Shown here one piece after another: positions 44,892-56,059 of a stretch of 64,000 nt of DNA (positions within the stretch are counted from its first letter, which is position 1; every line of letters starts with the position of its first letter). The notes below the pieces were generated by a model. That model was not told where the DNA came from, searched no databases, and worked only from the letters and a program-made list of their open reading frames with translations. The stretch is from Stenopsyche tienmushanensis. Taxonomy: Eukaryota; Arthropoda; Insecta; Trichoptera; Stenopsychidae. The DNA lies in assembly GCA_008973525.1 (NCBI GenBank), contig WACJ01000126.1, positions 3,038,001-3,102,000 of the forward strand, given 5' to 3'. The translations under genes and the position numbers were made by a program.

Positions 44892-45709
44892 TTTGGGCAG
44901 TTTTACGATGATGGTAATAGATTTATTTTTAAGGAACAAAACACGCGTAGCGAATAGAACCTAATATTTTTTGATCGACTATAAATTTAGAGGTACAAGA
45001 AGATCAGAGGCCCCGGCAAGAGATAGATATTAAATATTGACAAGTGTATTCAGAACACGTATTCCCGGTGTACGTGACCCACAGAAGAGATTGATGGCTA
45101 TATCATATTTAATCGTTATATCCGGGACCCCAGATAAAAACCATAGTTTACGAAGACGATGGAGATTAGCTTCGATTCGGGTGATAGAAAATGAGAGTGC
45201 CGTTCCTGCTCCTCCGTTCCTGCTCTGAACTCTGATCTCGAAGTCTGCATAATGGAATAGGAAGACGCTTCATAATTTACTCCGAGACGAAATTTAATAA
45301 AGGACGCGTGCAGGGTGGGAAGGTGTTGTTTTAAGCGCTGATAAATTGCAAAAAAATCCCGCAATTACTTGATCATTAGGGTGATTGCTTTCAGTGTGGC
45401 TGAACGTGTAATTGTCTAAAATGGATTCGCTTCTTGTTCCCTCTGGAGCTCACTCCGATTGAATAGAGAGTCAATCCTTCATTAGTTAAGTGGTTTTCCA
45501 GAGAAGTGGGTTTACGGGTCACAGTTGCATTTCGACTTTTTGTGTATTCTGTGATCGTGCAAATTACAAAAAAGATCATTCTTAACGTGTATATCGCAGC
45601 AATAAAAAGTTCTTGCAATTATAATGAGCAGAATATATTGATCCATATTAATGACTGCTGAGACATATTATACATTAGAGAAGTATCTGAATCACTTTGT
45701 TTATTGTAT
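44892..45709. other. repeat-free island (45000-45330) and unique DNA
   Basis: Balanced composition between 45000 and 45330 with a 63-codon plus and an 82-codon minus frame that overlap; neither is recognisable. The rest is AT-rich. Confidence 0.3.
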
Positions 45710-45914
45710 GTAATTTTTGAGTGAGTTAATTTTATATTGAGCTAAACATAGATGCTTTATTGTATGTCTACCAATGATCGTCCACACAAATCCATTCCAA
45801 ATCCAGTCAAGCTTGTATATTAATAAATAAATTTTAACACTGTTGATATTGTTGTGTTCCATAAAAGCGTTTAAGATAGAATACATTTTTATGGATTACT
45901 TATCAACGGGCTAA
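45710..45914 (+). mobile_element. TTAA-MITE family copy
   Basis: TTTTTGAGTGAGTTAATTTT and GAGCTAAACATAGATGCTTT match the start of the copy at 37986. The TTAACACTGTTGAT module is internal and the end is ACTTATCAACGGGCTAA. Confidence 0.6.
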
Positions 45915-46544
45915 ATCTGTATTATCACATAAAAACGTGGGTCCGGACCGTCAAGTGTTAATAAGATGAAGAGTACTTAAATGACATTGGAGCCTCATTC
46001 ATTGCCAATATTAATTAATGTTTAATATTGCTTTATATTTTATCAAAATGAAAGATGAACGTAATATTCAACTCTATTATTTTTTCAACTTACAATATTT
46101 TTTTGTATCAAAAGACAGATTTAGCTTAATCTTATGGAAGCATTTCTTCTGACAAAAGTGTTTTCAAACAACTTTTTGGACGCTTATGCATTTTTGCCAG
46201 ATGTTGCTTTTGTTCAAAAGTTTTTTTAGTGGTTGCTATTATAGTTAAGGTGGGATGATTTATAAATAACAAAATTTAGACAAATCTGTCGTCTGAAAGA
46301 CAATTTCTATTCAATAATTCACTTCTTCTAATGAAAGTTCATATTTAAGGACTATGACATTATTGTTTTAAATATAAAATATTTTAAATGGTTTGACAAA
46401 ATGGAATAATATTTGTCACAAATATTTTGACATTGGACATTGTAAGAAATAATGCGATACAATAACATATTTCGAAATTATCAAAATACTTAAATGTGTT
46501 GTGAAAATCATTATTTAAAAAAAAATACTTTTAAATTCATGTTT
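45915..46544. other. AT-rich, no feature seen
   Basis: Nothing recognisable. Confidence 0.4.
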
Positions 46545-46660
46545 TTTTTTGTTGAAAAGATGATTTTATTCATTGATTTTTTTCAATTTGGTAACGTAAA
46601 TCGTTAGCTAAAAAATCTGTGTTTGTGTATTATATAATAAAATAGATGAGCTTTTGGTGT
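46545..46660 (+). repeat. AT-rich repeat family G, copy 1
   Basis: TTTTTTTCAATTTGGTAACG, CTGTGTTTGTGTATTATATA and ATAAAATAGATGAGC are shared in order with 58385-58490. Confidence 0.5.
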
Positions 46661-46799
46661 ATTGTTTCCATACACACATACACACAAAGTAGAGCTGCTG
46701 CAGCGCATGCGCATACCATGTCTACAATTTCCGACGTCTAGTTAGGGTTTCACTTTTCGTGACGTTCAATCTAATTTACACTAATGCGCCTAATTAAGT

Positions 46800-46972
46800 T
46801 GGCGGAAGAAGAAGAAGCTGGCGAAGAGTTTTTCGAGGCAGGCATAAAGAAGCTTATGTCACGGCTCAACAGATGTTCTGAATGAGATGGCGATTTTGTT
46901 ATTTTTTTTAAATACACCTTTTCTAAAAAAATATAAAATGTAGTACACTTACTTTCGGGATATATATCGTAC
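46800..46972 (+). mobile_element. mariner family M5, 3' end
   Basis: Decayed C-terminus EEFFEAGIKKLMSRLNRCSE, stop, DGDFV (46810-46895) in the mariner pattern GIKKLxxRxxxCxxxDGDYV. A 3' UTR and terminal repeat GTACACTTACTTTCGGGATA follow. The rest of the element is absent. Confidence 0.6.
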
Positions 46973-47039
46973 TATGGTGAAAGATATTTTAAAATAAATA
47001 AATAAATTTACAGTATCATTTCACATCTGAGACAAAGGA

Positions 47040-47300
47040 ACACGAGGACCCTGATCATTTGATGAAATCGAGAAGAAACGCATCCAGATTTAGTCCCCTC
47101 AAATTATTTTATTTTTTGAAACTTAAAAAATGTTTCAGTGGTGAAAGATTTGGTGGTTCATAGCTATTTTGAGGAATTCAGCGGTTCTCACTATAAACAG
47201 GGTATCGAAGCTATTGAACATTGCTGGGGAAAGTGAATCGAGCTAAAACGAGACTATGTCGAGAAATAAAAATCGAATGAAACATTTTCATACAAGCGGT
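47040..47300 (+). pseudogene. mariner family M6 transposase, C-terminal part
   Basis: Broken translation: HPDLVPSNYFIF (the region of the third catalytic aspartate), NLKNVSVVKDLVVHSYFEEF, SGSHYKQGIEAIEHCWGK, stop, IELKRDYVEK, stop. It follows the DDxD mariner order PDLAPSDYFLFPNLKKW...YFEE...GIEALExRWxKCIELKGDYVEK. An extra frameshift lies near 47115. No terminal repeat was found. Confidence 0.7.
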
Positions 47301-47999
47301 TGAAAATCAATTAAAAAAGTAATATCAAGGCATTTAAGAATGTTATTAATAAAAATTAAAACTTTAGTACTTTAATCGACATAGTAAAATTTAGTTATTT
47401 TAAAAGCTGAAAAAGACTTTTGATATGTTGAAAACTTAGTTTGACTATTAAATTAATTGCCTATTTCTATTATTGTAAATACCCATCAATTAAATCGGCC
47501 ATTTCATGTGCAATACGATAATATTATTTAGAAGAAATGGTATATTTTATTTTTGTAATTGTAAATTAACAACCAAATCATAGTTTAAATAAAACAATGT
47601 CAATATAGTCCTTATTGTATACTTAGATTAGACTTAGCTCAGACATGGTTTTTATTATAATTCTTAAGAAACTTGAAAGGTTCATGATAACTTTCAATCA
47701 AATAAGCTTAATGTGAATGCTTGCCTGTTGTTAGAATTATAATTTTTAAATGCAAAATTAATCATCCTATAAATTCGAGTATATGGGATAAAATGGTCCC
47801 AAAACGAATGTGATCTTCAATTGGTTAGCGTTCAAACAAATGTGGTACGACAAAGTAATTGTTTGTACATTACGCATTGGATTTCGTTGACATAAAACAA
47901 GTTGGCAGCCACACGAGCCCATATTTTATACGAAAACATGTTGTTCTGTTGTAAAAGTGTAATTTTCTTCCGCATAGAGATATTTGTCGAGTAAAGAGC
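47301..47999. other. AT-rich, no feature seen
   Basis: No repeat family recognised. Confidence 0.4.
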
Positions 48000-48500
48000 C
48001 CTTATGCGCAATCCAGGCATCAGTTTAACAGCATCTGTTCCAGCTCGTTCCCAAATGAGATCCCGGAAATGGTAATAAGCCGAATGTCTCAGCGCATATT
48101 TATATACGTATTTTTTATATTGGTGAGGTCGTTTAGAATCATTTGTCTGCCGGATTATGATCGGCATTACGTTCGGGATGACGGGAGCGATCAGGGCTCC
48201 AAATGGATCGTTTGAATAATTCAGTGAGATATCTGGGCCGCTTCTTATCTCGAGCCAAATTTTATATCTGACGGTAACGCGATATCAATAAAACAACACT
48301 CTGATTTACATTATTATTCAGCAACGTGTGTTGCATCTTTCATGAGGTCCAAACCACACCGCTTACTTGCTTTATTGCCTTCCAAAACGCAAATTTTTCA
48401 ACCGGTTTTGCATTTATACATTGACAATTGAGATATCGCGTTCAGGGATCAAAGCGAATTGCGCTCGAGGAACTCTTCGTCTTTTCTTTCCGTAAATGTG
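48000..48500. other. repeat-free island
   Basis: Balanced composition. The 111-codon minus frame 47832-48167 (..YALRHSAYYHFRDLIWERAG..) enters it but has no recognisable family. TTTACATTATTATTCAGCAA-like AT cores alternate with GC blocks. Confidence 0.3.
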
Positions 48501-48769
48501 CTCGTTCAATGCGTCACAGTTTAAAGAAAGCTTTGAAGGTTCTTAAAAAGCAATCTTGACCCACTTTATTCATATCCAAAGCATTGGAATAGAAAGCTCC
48601 CAACCGTGCCACGGATCATCTTGATTGCTTTTTTACCTTAGTAATTGCACGATGTTCATTCGCAAACATATGTTACAACATAAGCAAATAGATACTTCAT
48701 ACAATATTTACCAAGTTAAGTATTGTTGTGTTCGTAATAATATCATTGTCAATATAAGAAAGTTGTTGG

Positions 48770-48900
48770 AACTGCTTTCCGTTCTATGGTAGTGCGTGAT
48801 AAGTAAAGAGTCATCGGATAGCCTTGGATGCGGGAAGATGTCCTTCCAGCAGACTCATAGCTGTTTCTTTTCTCTCCGTAAATAAAAAAAGTTAAGACAA
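48770..48900 (+). mobile_element. hairpin-LTR family, L3 copy
   Basis: GGTAGTGCGTGATAAGTAAA, GAGTCATCGGATAGCCTTGG, hairpin TGCGGGAAGATGTCCTTCC (48830 on), ACTCATAGCTGTTTCTTTTC and CCGTAAATAAAAAA. It is the closest relative of 15110-15290. Confidence 0.65.
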
Positions 48901-48989
48901 AAGTATTTTAGTTAGCACCCAACTACCTCCATTCTACATGGTTGTTTTTAAAAACATGTTGGAGATTCTGCTCCCGAGAGCACCCCCCG

Positions 48990-49060
48990 CCTTACTGGAA
49001 TTAACGGATAACCTTGGCCGCGAAACGCTGTTTTGCCCGTTCTCCACGTTATAAAATGGA
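48990..49060 (+). repeat. hairpin-LTR family, degenerate fragment
   Basis: ACGGATAACCTTGGCCGCGA followed by ACGCTGTTTTGCCCGTTCTC. The hairpin is largely lost. Confidence 0.4.
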
Positions 49061-49329
49061 ATTTAAAGATAAAACGTAGATTGAAGCAGTATGAAGTGTA
49101 CATGAAAAACAAAAATCTGCTCAGGTCTAAGATCGAATATTTCAAATATATCGCCAAAATGTGTTAATTTAATTAATTAAAAATACTTAAACCCTTTCAT
49201 AAGTATGCCCGCATATGCTGCGATTAATGATAATAAGTCAAAATTATATTTGCGATCTTTTTTTTATTTTGTCACGTTTCAATTAAACTTCAAAAAAAGT
49301 TTCGGAAATACAAATAATTGTAGCAAGGG

Positions 49330-49651
49330 TCAATTATCATCTCCAAGCAATGGCACTGTTAACGTGTGTATTGTGGCATTGCGGACATTGTGTCTGCAAT
49401 ACAGACAGCTATCGCTTCTTGTGCGTGCACTGTCGTGAGGAGTCGTTGGATAGCCTTGGGTGCGGGAGGACGTCCTTCCGCAGCGAGATCTCTCTCTCTT
49501 GATTAATAAAGACGTTATCTAAGACGAGAAACTTTCAATTCGGTGCCCGGCTAGATAATGACCCGAAAACAGAACGAACCCGCGTACGATTGCAAACATC
49601 TTGGCGAGAATGTGGAAGCGGTGCGCCACTGTTCCGCTTCCTACATTTCAT
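49330..49651 (+). mobile_element. hairpin-LTR family, L2 copy (U3 part to end of LTR)
   Basis: CTATCGCTTCTTGTGCGTGC (as in L1), TTGGATAGCCTTGGGTGCGG, a nearly perfect hairpin (49461-49482), CT run, TTAATAAAGACGTTATC. The U5 follows with GACCCGAAAACAGAACGAAC and CCGCGTACGATTGCAAACAT, shared with 57555-57620. The LTR runs into a primer-binding site at 49652. No gag follows. Confidence 0.75.
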
Positions 49652-49668
49652 TGGTGTCAGATTCGGTG
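49652..49668 (+). promoter_or_regulatory. primer-binding site, tRNA-Leu type
   Basis: TGGTGTCAGATTCGGTG. The first 10 bases fit the tRNA-Leu 3' end; the remainder has diverged. Confidence 0.6.
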
Positions 49669-49794
49669 AGTAGTGAATGGGAATCAAAGGGAACGCACGC
49701 CAACAGCACAATCTGCCGGCCTTTAACCGGTAGTTAAAGACTGGTAGCATTTATGCTTTATTTTGAACTGCTGGTAGCTTATACTTGATTTAAT

Positions 49795-49870
49795 AAGCTT
49801 GTTTCAACAAAAACGAGAACTCCAACTGCGAGACTTCAGAGACGAACACCAAGCATGTTTAGGTCAGCTT
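49795..49870 (-). repeat. repeat family C, minus copy
   Basis: GAGAACTCCAACTGCGAGAC is the reverse complement of the family core GTCTCGCAGTTGGAGT. Confidence 0.45.
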
Positions 49871-49894
49871 CTACTTTCATTACTCCCGTGTTTT

Positions 49895-49912
49895 AAAAAA
49901 AAAAAAAAAAAA
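49895..49912 (+). repeat. poly(A) run, 18 bases
   Basis: An uninterrupted A18 between TTTT and CTTTT. No retrocopy is readable upstream. Confidence 0.8.
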
Positions 49913-50947
49913 CTTTTGAGTTCAGATTCACGTTGTCATTTAATTCAGACGCCACATCATTTTTTAAGTAATTATTATATCTTTAAAATAAGTAATATTT
50001 AGCTATAGGTAATCTAGACTTGAACTCTTTTCTAGAACAAATTCAAGGAATCGATGTAAATTTTGATTTATTTGATTCAAAAATTAAGTTCAAAAGCACA
50101 ATGCAGTATAATAAAAAACAAACAGTTGGAGACTATGAAAATTTCATATTAATTTCATGAATGACATCGATTTAAATATTGTGAAAGCGTATATTGAATT
50201 GTATATATCAATATATAATACTAGTATTTTGAAGACGTTTTCATACAACAAATATATATATATATTTCCGATGAGCGATAGTAACTTCCAGGAATATTTA
50301 TCTTATTGACGGGAGTAGTTGTAATGGAATTACAATATCGAAACAATCCTATTTATAATAGTAAATAGAGGCTGAAATCGAGCTTTTGGTCTTATTTTAT
50401 TTGATGAAAACATGTATTTAAATTAACATCACAGAGTATTATAAAAACGTATTACTGTTTAATAAAGGCTAACATTTATTTCGCAAAGATTGAAATTATT
50501 GGAAACAAAAAAGTTCGCAGAACTTATTTCCAATGTCTGAAATGTAAAGAGCTTTTCTCAAGAAGAAAGCTCACGTTCCGATCTTAATTCAGAAAAAGAT
50601 TTTCTTCCCCGTGAATGATTACGTTATCTGAGAACGCCGCGATTGGTAAGATTAAATTCAAAGATCAAGTCACGGTTTAGTGGGTAATAAATGTGTATTG
50701 AAGTTTTAATAAACATCAGGATTTATGTTTTAAGATATGAAGTTTAGAACATTTAAAGTTCATCTTTTATAATAAGCATTTTACACGAATCATATTGTCG
50801 AATTTATTCTCTTTAGTTGTTGATGAATGGTTAGTTAACATATTATTTTCTATTTTTACTTCTATGGGAAGGGGCTATAAGTTTGCAATTCATTTATAGA
50901 AATTTCTCTCTAGAAAATGCCTCGAATTTAAAGTAAATATCATATTA
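49913..50947. other. AT-rich, no feature seen
   Basis: A short (AT)n run lies near 50250. Nothing else recognised. Confidence 0.4.
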
Positions 50948-51503
50948 GAGAGACCGAAAAGTAATCCTAATTTTTTTCGATGAGCTCTTTCACGGTTAGT
51001 TTATGTTGAGACATGGTCCAGTAAATACATAAGTTTTATTATGACGTTGAAGCTATGATTCTAAATTTATTTTTTTGTAAAAAGGATAAAAGTCTATTAA
51101 AGTTATAACCAACAATAGAAGCAGTGCACCTGTTTCATTGTATGCTGTTTTTGTTCGAGCAAGGAATGAATGCAAACGAAGCTCTGAAAAAATCACTGAT
51201 AAAAATGGGAATATTCTGAAACTAAAAGGGTGTCGCCGGTGGGTTAAACCATTTAAAAATGGAAATAGGGATCTCAAGAACATCGATTAAAAAGGATGAA
51301 CCCAAAAATTAGATGATGATGTCCTGAAGTCGATGATGGAATCAGATCCTTGTTAAACAATCGAGAAATTATCGTTGAAGATTCCACTATTAGGGATCAA
51401 ATTTTTCGCTTAGGAAAGTTGCATAAATAATAAATTTGGATCTCATGAAATAAATGCATGTTTTTTACTAGCAAAAAAATATTTGATTACTTTTTGGTCC
51501 CCT
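50948..51503 (+). mobile_element. mariner family M3, internally deleted, both ends present
   Basis: Inverted terminal repeats GAGAGACCGAAAAGTAATCC and GATTACTTTTTGGTCCCC are each next to TA. Between them is a decayed N-terminal half: NEALKK...GCRRWVKPFKNGNRDL (about 51175-51275), then KLDDDVLKSMMESDPC and TIEKLSL. These correspond to the mariner RWFxRFRSGDFDLKD...DDxxLxxLIExDPxxT helix-turn-helix region. The catalytic domain has been deleted. The 76-codon minus frame over it is a shadow. Confidence 0.8.
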
Positions 51504-51635
51504 TAATACTTGAACTTAAAGAGATTAAAATATAATAATTCTTGAACCTCTCAATGCAATGTTTTAACTCTAGTAATTACAGCCTATATTATATAAATTC
51601 ATGAATAACGTGTGATTCACGAAAAAAAAAAAACA

Positions 51636-51730
51636 ATGTTTGTTTGTTCGTATTTAATGCACTGCTATACCGTTCATTCGATTATAATAAAACTTTGTCA
51701 ACTTATTGTTTGCACTTGTGAAAATAACAT
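51636..51730 (+). repeat. dimeric repeat D, single unit
   Basis: ATGTTTGTTTGTTCGTATTT, AATGCACTGCTATACCGTTC and ACTTTGTCAACTTATTGTTT match one unit of 19196-19485. Confidence 0.6.
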
Positions 51731-52729
51731 CAGCATAATAAAAATATTGCATGTGTACGCAATTTGTTATGCGAAACGTTTGGCGTACACACTATTGTTG
51801 GCACATATTAGTCTGGTGGTTGTTAAGATAGCAACGGCACCATACTTTTAGTGAAAAAAATTATGAATAATATCATCGAAGCTACAGTTTAAAATGAAAA
51901 AAATTAAGGAGAAGATGCTGTGTCTCAATTATTCCTACTAATATGCTATTTGAATTGAAACGTGTGCATTTTCCAGCACGAGCACCAACAAAGTATAGGA
52001 ACACACAGGGTATGCGTGCATGCTTCTCACATGGATAGCTGTATATATTTATTACCAGACGGTACGCACCACACGGAAAAATATTGTATATTTAAAAGCA
52101 TGGCAAAAGCAATATCTTTGGAACGGCAAAAACGATAGGTCTCCTGCTTTACGAGATCGAATGCGCAGTCTGCATCATGACGTACATTGAACAAACCAGT
52201 AGATAGATCGCCCACAAGGGGACACAATATTAGAATGCAGTCTTGCAATTGGATTACAAATAGCAGTAACCGAATATGTTATGAAGAACGATCATTACAT
52301 CTATTTTTTGGTACAAAAACCAAAGCGACCGTCGAAAACTTCGGTGTCAGAATTACAGAATCAAAACATAAATACTTTCTTTCTTTGTGTTGCATTGCAA
52401 CAAATGCCGGTTAATCACTAGTACATAATAATATGTTTTTAACATTGTTTGATTATTATGACGGTTTACCCGTATGAAAACTTCACCAGATACAACTATC
52501 GAGATGATAAGTTAGAAGCGACCACTTGTTTAATACGCCTAGGCAGGTAAGGGATGAAATAAAAGGGGTCAAATTTTCATTAGGTCCCGGATGATGAATA
52601 GGCAGTGGCGAAATTTTCACATGTTCCACTTGATCCACGTCCTCGGAATTAGTCAATGAGCTCACTCATTTTCCATTCATAAATTCATACAAGCGCGATT
52701 AAATTTTAACACGCATGCCAAATAATGAA
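51731..52729. other. no gene recognised
   Basis: Unique-looking DNA with moderately balanced composition from 51950 to 52400. Overlapping frames 52027-52248 (minus) and 52187-52414 (plus) are unidentified. Confidence 0.35.
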
Positions 52730-53420
52730 TTCAAATGGCAAAAGTTTCGAGATCCGCCCGCGACCGAGTAATGAGCCCGCCCCCCAGGGGGGCGGAGCGC
52801 CCCCGCGAGCCCCACTTCGAGCATCGGCGGATTCGCAAGACGGTTATGCGTATCATAATTTAATTTGTGAGTAATGTGTAAGTGCGCCTCGGTGTGATTA
52901 TCCGTTTATACAGGAGCATAACTCATGCAGCACAATATTCATATCTCTGGGGCCGCCCCCGGTCCCCGAAGAAGCCGAATTTCATTTATAATGGAGCACT
53001 CAAAAGCCGCAAGTGTGTGGGACTGAGAAATTTACGACGGAATCTCCTAGGTTGTTCTCCATCCTTGGTGAATTTCTCAGATCGAGATTAGGTACGGTCC
53101 CGGCGTTGTCATAAAGTAATCATTCATTAGGTCTCATTGTTGTATCTTGCGCCGTCCGACGATCGTCAAGTCGCCAAATTATCTGATCGTAACGCCCGGC
53201 TAGGCTTATAAACGTATCCTAGATAATAACATTATATTTATGGGAAAAGGCCCATTCAGAAGTAAAGGAGGAATTTCATCAACGGGGCCGTAAAACTTCA
53301 CGTGTTCGTGACGGGCCCTCATTTTTCGTTTGCGCGCAACGGCCTACGCATGAGAAGGCATAATTGACAAAATGTATTTCACGGCCAGATCCAAAACATC
53401 CCCCCAATTTGACTTTTGTC
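52730..53420. other. GC-rich island with perfect palindrome
   Basis: This is the strongest GC excursion of the window (52750-52830) and continues as balanced sequence to 53420. It holds no repeat family. AT cores such as CATAATTTAATTTGTGAG and TTCATTTATAATGGAGCAC sit between GC blocks, typical of conserved regulatory DNA. The 69-codon plus frame 52882-53091 is not recognisable. Confidence 0.4.
52777..52795. repeat. perfect 19-nt palindrome
   Basis: CCGCCCCCCAGGGGGGCGG: nine complementary bases each side of one A. Confidence 0.9.
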
Positions 53421-53569
53421 CTTTATGTGAGATTGATCGGAAAATAATAATAGAGCTTCAACTGGCTGTTTTATAAATGGGGTAAGCTAAATGCTTATTA
53501 CGTCCTACTCTGCCACAAGGTGGACTAGAAGAACCGATACACCGGATAGAATCAACATAGATGCTATAT

Positions 53570-53770
53570 TCCATCCATCCACACAAATCCACTTTTCTCT
53601 CAGGACCGCGCAGCGTGAGTCAAGTTTGTATATCAATAAATTAACCTTAACCCTTTCGAACCGGATAGTAGATTTTTCTGTCAGCATCGTGTAACAAGCT
53701 CGATAATGAACCAGGCTCAATAAATGAACCTTAACACTGTTGTTAGCACACAACGTTCGTTTATTTCTTA
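53570..53770 (+). repeat. TTAA-MITE family 5' modules, duplicated
   Basis: CACACAAATCCACTTTTCTC, CAGGACCGCGCAGCGTGAGT, TTTGTATATCAATAAATTAA. After an intervening segment, AATAAATGAACCTTAACACT and GTTGTTAGCACACAACGTTC continue the same module. A second element thus begins within the first. Confidence 0.5.
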
Positions 53771-54290
53771 ATATTCAACTTGCAAGGAATTTACTTTCTA
53801 TTATTCAGCCATTTTTGCCTATCAATGTGTTGCGAAAATAAAAGCACAAAGTTGCCGTGCAAGCCTACCAGTTTACTTTTGAAGGAGTAAATTTTGCAAA
53901 GGAGTGGTGATACTCAACTAATAACGCCTCTCCAGAATAGTCAAAAGAGAAAAACAAAATTGGTCAACGATAAAAATGATGCAAATATCTTAATTATCAA
54001 AACAAGCGCCTGCTCTCAAGACAACACGAATCGAGCTTTGACTTCAAGGTACTCATTCTGTTCTTAATATCGATTTCAGTTAATTATGTCTAGATTTTAT
54101 GACGGTTAAAAGATTTTTTAGTAAATATGAACATTTATGAGTTTCTATAAAAAAAATATTAAAAATATATTGAGAATGTTTAGACGTGTAGGTGTACCTT
54201 TACGGTATAACATTGTCATCGATGCACGAGTGTATGATGAGACGCAAAACATCTATTTCTGTCTCACGATTTCCGGTCCGATAGGGTTAA
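53647..54290. mobile_element. candidate second TTAA element (644 bp)
   Basis: The left end TTAACCCTTTCGAACCGG and right end CCGGTCCGATAGGGTTAA are inverted repeats, each bounded by TTAA. The interior has a MITE 3' module (54160-54260) and unrelated AT-rich DNA, with no transposase. Confidence 0.5.
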
Positions 54291-54344
54291 AGAGGTGACA
54301 CAGTGCTGTGTCCAAATTCCAGTTTTGCACATTGAGTTTGGAGA

Positions 54345-54405
54345 GAAACAGAGACGGAAAGAGTATCTTACGTACATCGTACGATTGTATAGATCTTAAC
54401 CCAAA
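54345..54405 (-). repeat. TTAA-MITE family, minus fragment
   Basis: GAGTTTGGAGAGAAACAGAG and GTACATCGTACGATTGTATA are the reverse complement of the family's CTCAAT/CTGTCTC modules as seen at 3870-3990. Confidence 0.5.
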
Positions 54406-54474
54406 TTTATCGACTAGTAATGATATGTGAATTCATAATGGATCAATTTCAAGTGTATAGTTTATGTTTACTTG

Positions 54475-54630
54475 AAGATCACAATATTTGTGAATATTTA
54501 GACGTGTAGGGGTAGCTTTACAGCACGACCATGCCATCGATGTACAAGCATACGATGAGACGCAAGATATTCTCTCCGTCTCTGTCTCAGATTTAATAAT
54601 CTTCGTACTTAATATGCGATATTTATAGGT
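54475..54630 (+). repeat. TTAA-MITE family, 3' modules
   Basis: GAATATTTAGACGTGTAGGG, TAGCTTTACAGCACGACC, CCATCGATGTACAAGCATAC and CTTAATATGCGATATTTA, in the family order. Confidence 0.55.
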
Positions 54631-55509
54631 TGAGATTCTTAATTGTTTTCAAATTGACAATCTTATTTTTAAAATAGGCTATAAATGAGGAGGGTACATA
54701 AGTATATACCAATTTGAAACATTTGGATACATATTTATAACATGATTTTAATATTAATCATTGTCAATAAATTTGTCAAAATATTCCTCGAGGCCCTTTT
54801 CAATATTAAACTACCAAGAAATATTCAAATAATCAGATTTGATCTATGAATTACCTGTTTTTCCTATAATATAGGATATCAAATTATTGTTAGAATTTGT
54901 TTTGTTTAATGTTTTTGTTCATCATTCCGGATAATAGCTTCCATCTGAATATTAATTGGATCTTTTTCTTGGAATTATCCGTAGTTTAATGTTCTGCTTT
55001 ATATACATATCTTTAAAATGTAAATGAGGCTGATTTTACCTATCAATGTATTCCACTGATTTATCAATATTCTGATCGTTATGCTATGATAAGAAGTCTT
55101 AAATATTATGAACAAAACATATTAGTAATTCATATTTATGGAAAGATAGTCGCTATACAACCTTGTTATTTAACCAAATTTGAAGGGAAGGATTTTTAAA
55201 ATCTATGTTTTCATAATTCTGATTAACGAGTCCTTGGCATCGGGCCACATAACCCGACATAGTCTCCCCGAAGGACACCCATATCCTACCAATATATATA
55301 ATTAAAGTATTAATACATTTTAATATGTTTAGATAGACACTTTAAACCCTATGAGATAATTCAAATTCAGCTTGTAACCATTTTTTTTAAATAATAATTT
55401 CTAAAAATGTCAATAAATATTAAATAGTGGATTTGTTGTTTAATCGGATCGCGATAAAGCTGAGCAGTAAAATGGAGGTGGAAGAATGCCAACGGAAACC
55501 TTTTTGCCT
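54631..55509. other. AT-rich, no feature seen
   Basis: Nothing recognisable. Confidence 0.4.
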
Positions 55510-55650
55510 TAATTATTAGCTTTTATTTACGGAAAGAGATGTCACAGCTATGATTCTGCGGGAAGGACTTCTTCCCGCAGTCAAGGTTATCTGATGACTC
55601 CCTACTTTCTGCGTGTATATTGTAAGGCAGGAAATATTGCACGCGTGAGA
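55510..55650 (-). mobile_element. hairpin-LTR family, L3 minus copy
   Basis: Reverse-complement order: TATCTGATGACTCCC (as GGGAGTCATCAGATAACCTTG), hairpin CTGCGGGAAGGACTTCTTCCCGCAG region (55556-55580, an almost perfect palindrome), AATCATAGCTGTGACATCTC, TTTCCGTAAATAAAAGC. AATAAA is preserved. Confidence 0.65.
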
Positions 55651-56059
55651 ATCCAGATAGTTATCGTTAACTAAGCGCAATATGTCCGCAAAAAGATAAA
55701 AGATGTCTTTCGACTTGAATCTTTTGATCAATTTGAAAAAATATCATCTAATCCCTGTTTTATTAAATCGAATGTTGGAATGGTGGATTAGATCCTGGAC
55801 ACTCCTTAACAAAGATAAGTAAAATGAATAATTAAAGAAAGTCTTATTCAAACAATCCTATCCTAATAGCAAACCACCACGTGAAAAATCCTTATAAATT
55901 TAAATTTAAAAATGAGATATCGATGCATAAGTAGATTCTTCGGGGGCAAAGAATAATTTCAATTTATATCTTGATGGGTTCACAGAAACTTGATTGAATT
56001 TGAATAACCAAAGTAATATAAAAGCTTGAAAATTAAACTTTCTCCGAAATTTCCACGGT
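55651..56059. other. AT-rich, no feature seen
   Basis: Nothing recognisable. Confidence 0.4.

Noticed and set aside
49799..50002. Processed retrocopy suggested by the A18 run
   Set aside because: No gene-like sequence precedes the run, no target duplication was found, and it sits next to a repeat family C fragment.
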